Part shown: positions 6,164 to 7,189 of the stretch, piece by piece | Layout: each line of letters begins with the position of its first letter | How positions within the stretch are numbered: the first letter of the stretch is position 1 | Program-made: the position numbers and the translations under genes | Assembly: GCA_018970845.1 (NCBI GenBank) | Contig: JAGWVO010000183.1 | Location: 1-7,189, forward strand | Length of the DNA stretch: 7,189 nucleotides | Source of the DNA: Planctomycetota bacterium | GTDB lineage: Bacteria > Planctomycetota > Planctomycetia > Gemmatales > Gemmataceae | Reading direction: 5' to 3' | Notes under the pieces: model-generated | Database searches by the model: none | Told to the model about the DNA's origin: nothing | What the model saw: only the letters and a program-made list of their open reading frames with translations

Positions 6164-7189
6164 ATGATCCGCTGGCATGGTTGCGCCATCCTCGTGACCC
6201 TGTGCCTCGCTCTTTTTTCAAGGGCCGAGGAATCCGCGAACCCGCTTCCCAAGGGAACCGTCGGCTTTTTCCGGGTGAATGCCCAGGCCCTGGCGGCCTC
6301 TCCTCTTTTATCGCAATACACGCGCATCTTCGAGGCGTCGGACAAGCAGGTGGCCGACGAGTTCCTCAAAAGGCTGCCCGTGGATCCCGCCAGCGCCGTT
6401 TCCCTGACCGGGATCCTCTGGCAACCCCAACCGCGTCGCGAACCGATGGCGGTCATGCTGGCCGATTTCAAGGATCCCGTTGAGATTTCCAAGGTCGCCC
6501 GGTCGCTTGGCACCCGGGTTCCGGTGAAAACGCCGGCAGGCGAAATGACACTTGGTGGAGGCGTGGCCATTCTGGCGCGGTCGCCCAGGTCGTTGGTTTT
6601 CGGCAATCCCGAGATGGTTCAATCGTTTGCCTCCTCCCGACCGCTGGAGGTCGCCGGCTGGAATTCAGCATGGAAGGCCTCCCAGGCGGGAGTCGCATCC
6701 GCGTGGCTCACGACCGACTTCGGTGCCTTGCCGATGGAAGCCGAGAGGGAGATCAGGCGGGCCGCTTGGGTATACCTGCAACCTCTCAAGGGATCCGTCG
6801 CCGCTGGTGTTTCCATTTCAATGGAAGGAAAGTCGGCGGCCACGACCGCAACCGTGATGTACTCGGATGCCAAGTCGGCCCAGGGCAGCATCGAGAACTG
6901 GAAGCTGACCACCGAACTGATTCGCGGTTTCATGAAGGGTGGTGAAGGAATCGTCGCCCTGGCGCCGCTGGCGGCGTCTTTCCTTGATTCAGCCGCTGTT
7001 CGTGAACTGTTCGGCGCGGCCAATAACGAGGGGGCCGACTTGCTGCGCAGTCCCTTGGCGACCGCATCATTCGCCTACCTGGCGGGATACCTTTCGGAAC
7101 AGGCGGATTTCCTTGCCAAGCTTCCTTACGAGGCCAAGGGCGATTCGGTCTCGGCTTCCTTCAAGCTATCGCCCGCCGCGCTCCAATCC
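6164..7189 (+). CDS. Secreted protein, paralogue of the upstream gene's N-terminal domain, cut by window edge
   Basis: The frame is open from ATG 6164 to the last base: 342 codons with no stop, so the 3' end lies outside. AGGAGA at 6151-6156 is 7 bases before the ATG. Residues 1-21 form a Sec signal peptide (Arg3, core CAILVTLCLALF, cleavage likely after SRA). No lipobox is seen. The mature start PLPKGTVGFFRVN parallels WLPDDTMVAFRID of the gene at 4501. Further on, FGNP with a preceding LARSPRSLV parallels FGTG with MARPQDNELI, and KGDSVSASFKL near 7140 parallels KGTELSTRAEA just before the DUF1559 part of the neighbour. I infer a tandem duplication with a DUF1559 domain likely to follow. 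The 40-base gap with no terminator suggests one operon. Function unknown; extracytoplasmic location is the only firm statement. Confidence 0.88.
   Translation, partial: MIRWHGCAILVTLCLALFSRAEESANPLPKGTVGFFRVNAQALAASPLLSQYTRIFEASDKQVADEFLKRLPVDPASAVSLTGILWQPQPRREPMAVMLADFKDPVEISKVARSLGTRVPVKTPAGEMTLGGGVAILARSPRSLVFGNPEMVQSFASSRPLEVAGWNSAWKASQAGVASAWLTTDFGALPMEAEREIRRAAWVYLQPLKGSVAAGVSISMEGKSAATTATVMYSDAKSAQGSIENWKLTTELIRGFMKGGEGIVALAPLAASFLDSAAVRELFGAANNEGADLLRSPLATASFAYLAGYLSEQADFLAKLPYEAKGDSVSASFKLSPAALQS

Noticed and set aside
5827..6606. 259-codon minus-strand frame spanning two genes
   Set aside because: Antisense to the end of the DUF1559 gene and the start of its neighbour, both with good ribosome sites and signal peptides.

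Overview
The window looks like chromosomal DNA from a GC-rich planctomycete (Planctomycetota, perhaps Gemmatales or Isosphaerales; the order is a guess). Three things point there: a DUF1559 protein with the LPAVQKVREAAN signature, a Hanks-type Ser/Thr kinase with a DMG motif (instead of DFG) fused to WD40 repeats, and a tandem pair of secreted proteins of the kind that accompanies DUF1559 genes in that phylum. No phage, transposon, CRISPR, tRNA or rRNA signal was seen.

Layout from left to right. (1) Positions 1-469, minus strand: a short-chain dehydrogenase/reductase, cut by the left edge. (2) A 108-base divergent spacer with a fair sigma70-like promoter facing right. (3) Positions 578-1630, plus strand: ketol-acid reductoisomerase (ilvC) of the short yeast-Ilv5/Bacteroidetes type, followed by a strong intrinsic terminator. 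(4) Positions 1702-3654, minus strand: a Ser/Thr kinase joined to a complete seven-bladed WD40 propeller, with no membrane segment. (5) A 137-base divergent spacer. (6) Positions 3792-4382, plus strand: an FMN-binding protein of the pyridoxamine-phosphate-oxidase fold. (7) Positions 4501-6123, plus strand: a secreted protein with a roughly 300-residue N-terminal domain and a C-terminal DUF1559 domain that lacks a prepilin leader. (8) Positions 6164-7189 and beyond, plus strand: a second secreted protein, open at the right edge. It appears to be a tandem paralogue of the N-terminal domain of gene 7 and is probably in the same operon.

The window does not read as one system. It holds a branched-chain amino-acid biosynthesis gene, two stand-alone redox enzymes, a cytoplasmic signalling kinase and a two-gene secreted-protein operon. 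The most interesting part is that operon: gene 7 joins the post-leader half of a DUF1559 pilin-like protein to an unrelated exported domain, and gene 8 repeats that exported domain. I predict a second DUF1559 domain just past the right edge. The kinase with its single propeller, read divergently from the flavoprotein, is the second point of interest.
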